This document shows positions 62,305 to 64,000 of a stretch of DNA of 64,000 bases, in pieces. Position 1 is the stretch's first letter; every line of letters begins with the position of its first letter. Below the pieces are notes generated by a model. The model did no database searches. It was not told the DNA's origin and saw nothing but the letters and a program-made list of their open reading frames with translations. The stretch comes from Streptomyces sp. GTDB taxonomy: Bacteria > Actinomycetota > Actinomycetes > Streptomycetales > Streptomycetaceae. A program made the position numbers and the translations under genes. Location of the stretch: the NCBI RefSeq assembly GCF_019510245.1, contig NZ_JAEKKT010000181.1, positions 85,866 through 149,865 of the forward strand, in the 5' to 3' direction.

Positions 62305-63054
62305 CTACTTGGCGTGGTGCGCCGCGCGCATCGCCGCGCCCACGATCCCCGCGTTGTTCTGCAGCTGGGCCGGGACGATCTCGGCCTTGATGCCCTCGAT
62401 GTACGGCAGGAACTTCTCGGCCTTGCGGCTCACCCCGCCGCCGATGATGAACAGGTCCGGCGAGAAGAGCATCTCGACGTGCGCCAGGTACTTGTTGACC
62501 CGGTGGGCCCAGTGCTCCCAGCTCAGGTCGCCGTCCTCCTTGGCCTTGCTGGAGGCCTTCTTCTCGGCGTCGTGGCCGTCCAGCTCCAGGTGGCCCAGCT
62601 CGGTGTTGGGGACCAGCTCGCCGTCGGCGAACAGGGCGCTGCCGATGCCGGTGCCGAAGGTGAGCAGGAGGACGACGCCCTTGCGGTCCCGGCCGGCGCC
62701 GAACTCCATCTCGGCCACGCCCGCCGCGTCCGCGTCGTTGACCACGGTCACCGGGAGACCGCCGAGCCGCTCGCTGAAGAGCGTGCGTGCGTCGGTGTCG
62801 ATCCAGCTCTTGTCGACGTTCGCCGCCGTACGGATGTGGGTGCCGTCGGTGATCACCCCGGGGAAGGTGAGCCCGACCGGGCCGCTCCACCCGAAGTGGT
62901 CGACGACCTGCTTGACCCCGTCGGCGACGCCGTCCGGGGTCGCCGGGTGCGGGGTGAGTACCTTGCACCGCTCCTGGGCCAGGTCGCCCTTGTCCAGGTC
63001 CACGGGAGCGCCCTTGATCCCGGAACCACCGATGTCCACGCCGAAGATCTGCAT
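62305..63054 (-). CDS. ppgK: polyphosphate glucokinase
   Basis: A 249-residue ROK-family sugar kinase that phosphorylates glucose with polyphosphate (and ATP). The phosphate-1 loop is FGVDIGGSGIKGAPVD, the catalytic Asp is in VVNDADAAGVAE, and TFGTGIGSALFADG gives phosphate 2. The polyphosphate-glucokinase-like segment LGHLELDGHDAEKKASSKAK replaces the Cys-rich Zn loop of other ROK kinases. The C-terminus LFIIGGGVSRKAEKFLPYI is typical. The length matches actinobacterial PPGK. The ATG start is clear. It lies 76 bases downstream of ispH on the same strand. Confidence 0.93.
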   Translation of the reverse strand: MQIFGVDIGGSGIKGAPVDLDKGDLAQERCKVLTPHPATPDGVADGVKQVVDHFGWSGPVGLTFPGVITDGTHIRTAANVDKSWIDTDARTLFSERLGGLPVTVVNDADAAGVAEMEFGAGRDRKGVVLLLTFGTGIGSALFADGELVPNTELGHLELDGHDAEKKASSKAKEDGDLSWEHWAHRVNKYLAHVEMLFSPDLFIIGGGVSRKAEKFLPYIEGIKAEIVPAQLQNNAGIVGAAMRAAHHAK

Positions 63055-63130
63055 GGCCCCACGTTACGTCGTACGACTGACAGTCACGACGTCGGCCGAG
63101 CCCGAGGTCACACAGTTGTACGGCGGGTGC

Positions 63131-64000
63131 TCATGCGCCGGCGCCGGTGCCGCCGCGCTCGGCGACCAGGGTGGCCGCCTCTTCGCGCAGGTCACGACGG
63201 AGTTCCTTGGGGAGGGAGAAGGTGATGGACTCCTCGGCCGCCTTGACGATCTCGACGTCGCCGTAGCCGCGCTCGGCGAGCCACTCCAGGACCTGCTCGA
63301 CGAGCACCTCGGGTACGGAGGCGCCGGAGGTGACGCCGACGGTGGTCACGCCCTCCAGCCACGCCTCGTCGATCTCACCGGCGAAGTCGACCAGGTACGC
63401 GTCGCGGGAGCCGGCCAGCTTGGCGACCTCGACCAGCCGCTTGGAGTTGGAGGAGTTGCGGGAGCCGACCACGATGACCAGTTCGGCCTCGGCGCCCATC
63501 TGCTTCACGGCGAGCTGACGGTTCTGGGTGGCGTAGCAGATGTCGTCGCTGGGCGGCGAGATCAGCTGCGGGAACTTCTCCTGCAGTGCGTCGACGGTCT
63601 CCATGGTCTCGTCCACGGAGAGGGCGGTCTGGGACAGCCAGACCACCTTGGACGGGTCGCGGACCTCGACCTTGGCGACGTCCGCCGGGCCGTCGACCAG
63701 CTGGATGTGGTCGGGGGCCTCGCCGGAGGTGCCGATGACCTCCTCGTGGCCCTCGTGGCCGATCAGGAGGATGTCGTAGTCCTCATTGGCGAAGCGGACG
63801 GCTTCCTTGTGGACCTTGGTGACGAGCGGGCAGGTCGCGTCGATGGTGGCGAGCTTGCCGCGCTCGGCCTCTTCGTGGACGACGGGGGCGACGCCGTGTG
63901 CGGAGAACATCACGATGTTCCCCTCGGGGACCTCCTCCGTGCGCTCGACGAAGACGGCACCCTTCTTCTCCAGGGTCTGCACGACGTACTTGTTGTGCAC
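63131..64000 (-). CDS. ispH: 4-hydroxy-3-methylbut-2-enyl diphosphate reductase (IspH), N-terminus outside the window
   Basis: The last enzyme of the MEP isoprenoid pathway, a [4Fe-4S] reductase making IPP and DMAPP. 289 codons are present up to base 64000. The first visible residues (HNKYVVQTLEKKGAVFVERT) correspond to about residue 45 of the family, so the GTG at the edge is an internal Val and the first cluster Cys is outside. The second Cys is in ATIDATCPLVTKVHKEAV and the third in SPPSDDICYATQNRQ. The E-x-T-like proton-transfer region and GSRNSSNSKRLVEVA are intact. The gene ends in a Gly/Ala tail. Confidence 0.95.
   Translation of the reverse strand: MHNKYVVQTLEKKGAVFVERTEEVPEGNIVMFSAHGVAPVVHEEAERGKLATIDATCPLVTKVHKEAVRFANEDYDILLIGHEGHEEVIGTSGEAPDHIQLVDGPADVAKVEVRDPSKVVWLSQTALSVDETMETVDALQEKFPQLISPPSDDICYATQNRQLAVKQMGAEAELVIVVGSRNSSNSKRLVEVAKLAGSRDAYLVDFAGEIDEAWLEGVTTVGVTSGASVPEVLVEQVLEWLAERGYGDVEIVKAAEESITFSLPKELRRDLREEAATLVAERGGTGAGA

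Overview
The window looks like a core stretch of a Streptomyces chromosome. It has very high G+C, many GTG and some TTG starts, four-base start/stop overlaps, Streptomyces-type regulators (XRE plus DUF397, RsbW/RsbU-like proteins, GntR and LacI regulators), a bldK-type oligopeptide importer beside typA, and a sugar importer that carries no ATPase of its own. No rRNA, tRNA or CRISPR array was found.

Layout. 1-4.9 kb: a cut-off MFS transporter, an Rpn-like nuclease with an RsbW-like ATPase, an XRE/DUF397 pair, a VOC protein and a methyltransferase. 4.9-11.1 kb: a five-gene minus-strand peptide importer in the order permease, lipoprotein, permease, ATPase, ATPase, which I call bldKABCDE. 11.8-16.3 kb: typA, broken by a 16-bp tandem duplication, and a second peptide-binding lipoprotein. 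16.6-20.5 kb: a succinate dehydrogenase of the actinobacterial Sdh1 type. 20.5-24.3 kb: a phosphotransferase-fold protein, a GH18-like exported protein and a membrane/coiled-coil protein. 24.5-31 kb: a PAS-GAF-SpoIIE-ATPase regulator, another RsbW-like ATPase, a Nudix hydrolase, a SPOR-like small protein, a GntR regulator and a septum-formation-like protein. 31.2-32.4 kb: a serpin with a TTA codon. 32.5-42.8 kb: a LacI-controlled glycoside operon (binding protein, two permeases, GH38, GH2). 42.8-45.1 kb: an SNF2 helicase.

45.4-60.3 kb is the more variable part: a large secreted propeller/FG-GAP protein, a Uma2 nuclease, a HEAT-like protein, a peptidoglycan amidase, and an RHS/YD-repeat protein split by an in-frame TGA at a tryptophan position. 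The RHS protein ends in a low-GC exchangeable tip, followed by a candidate immunity gene and an integrase stump. 60.4-64 kb returns to conserved genes: ychF, a DUF6542 membrane protein, ppgK and ispH (cut by the right edge).

Two conserved-looking genes carry inactivating lesions as written (typA and the RHS gene). A family of REP-like palindromic repeats occurs at five places; one copy is read in frame inside a lipoprotein signal peptide and one lies inside the glycosidase operon. All functional calls come from reading the protein sequences; no database search was run.
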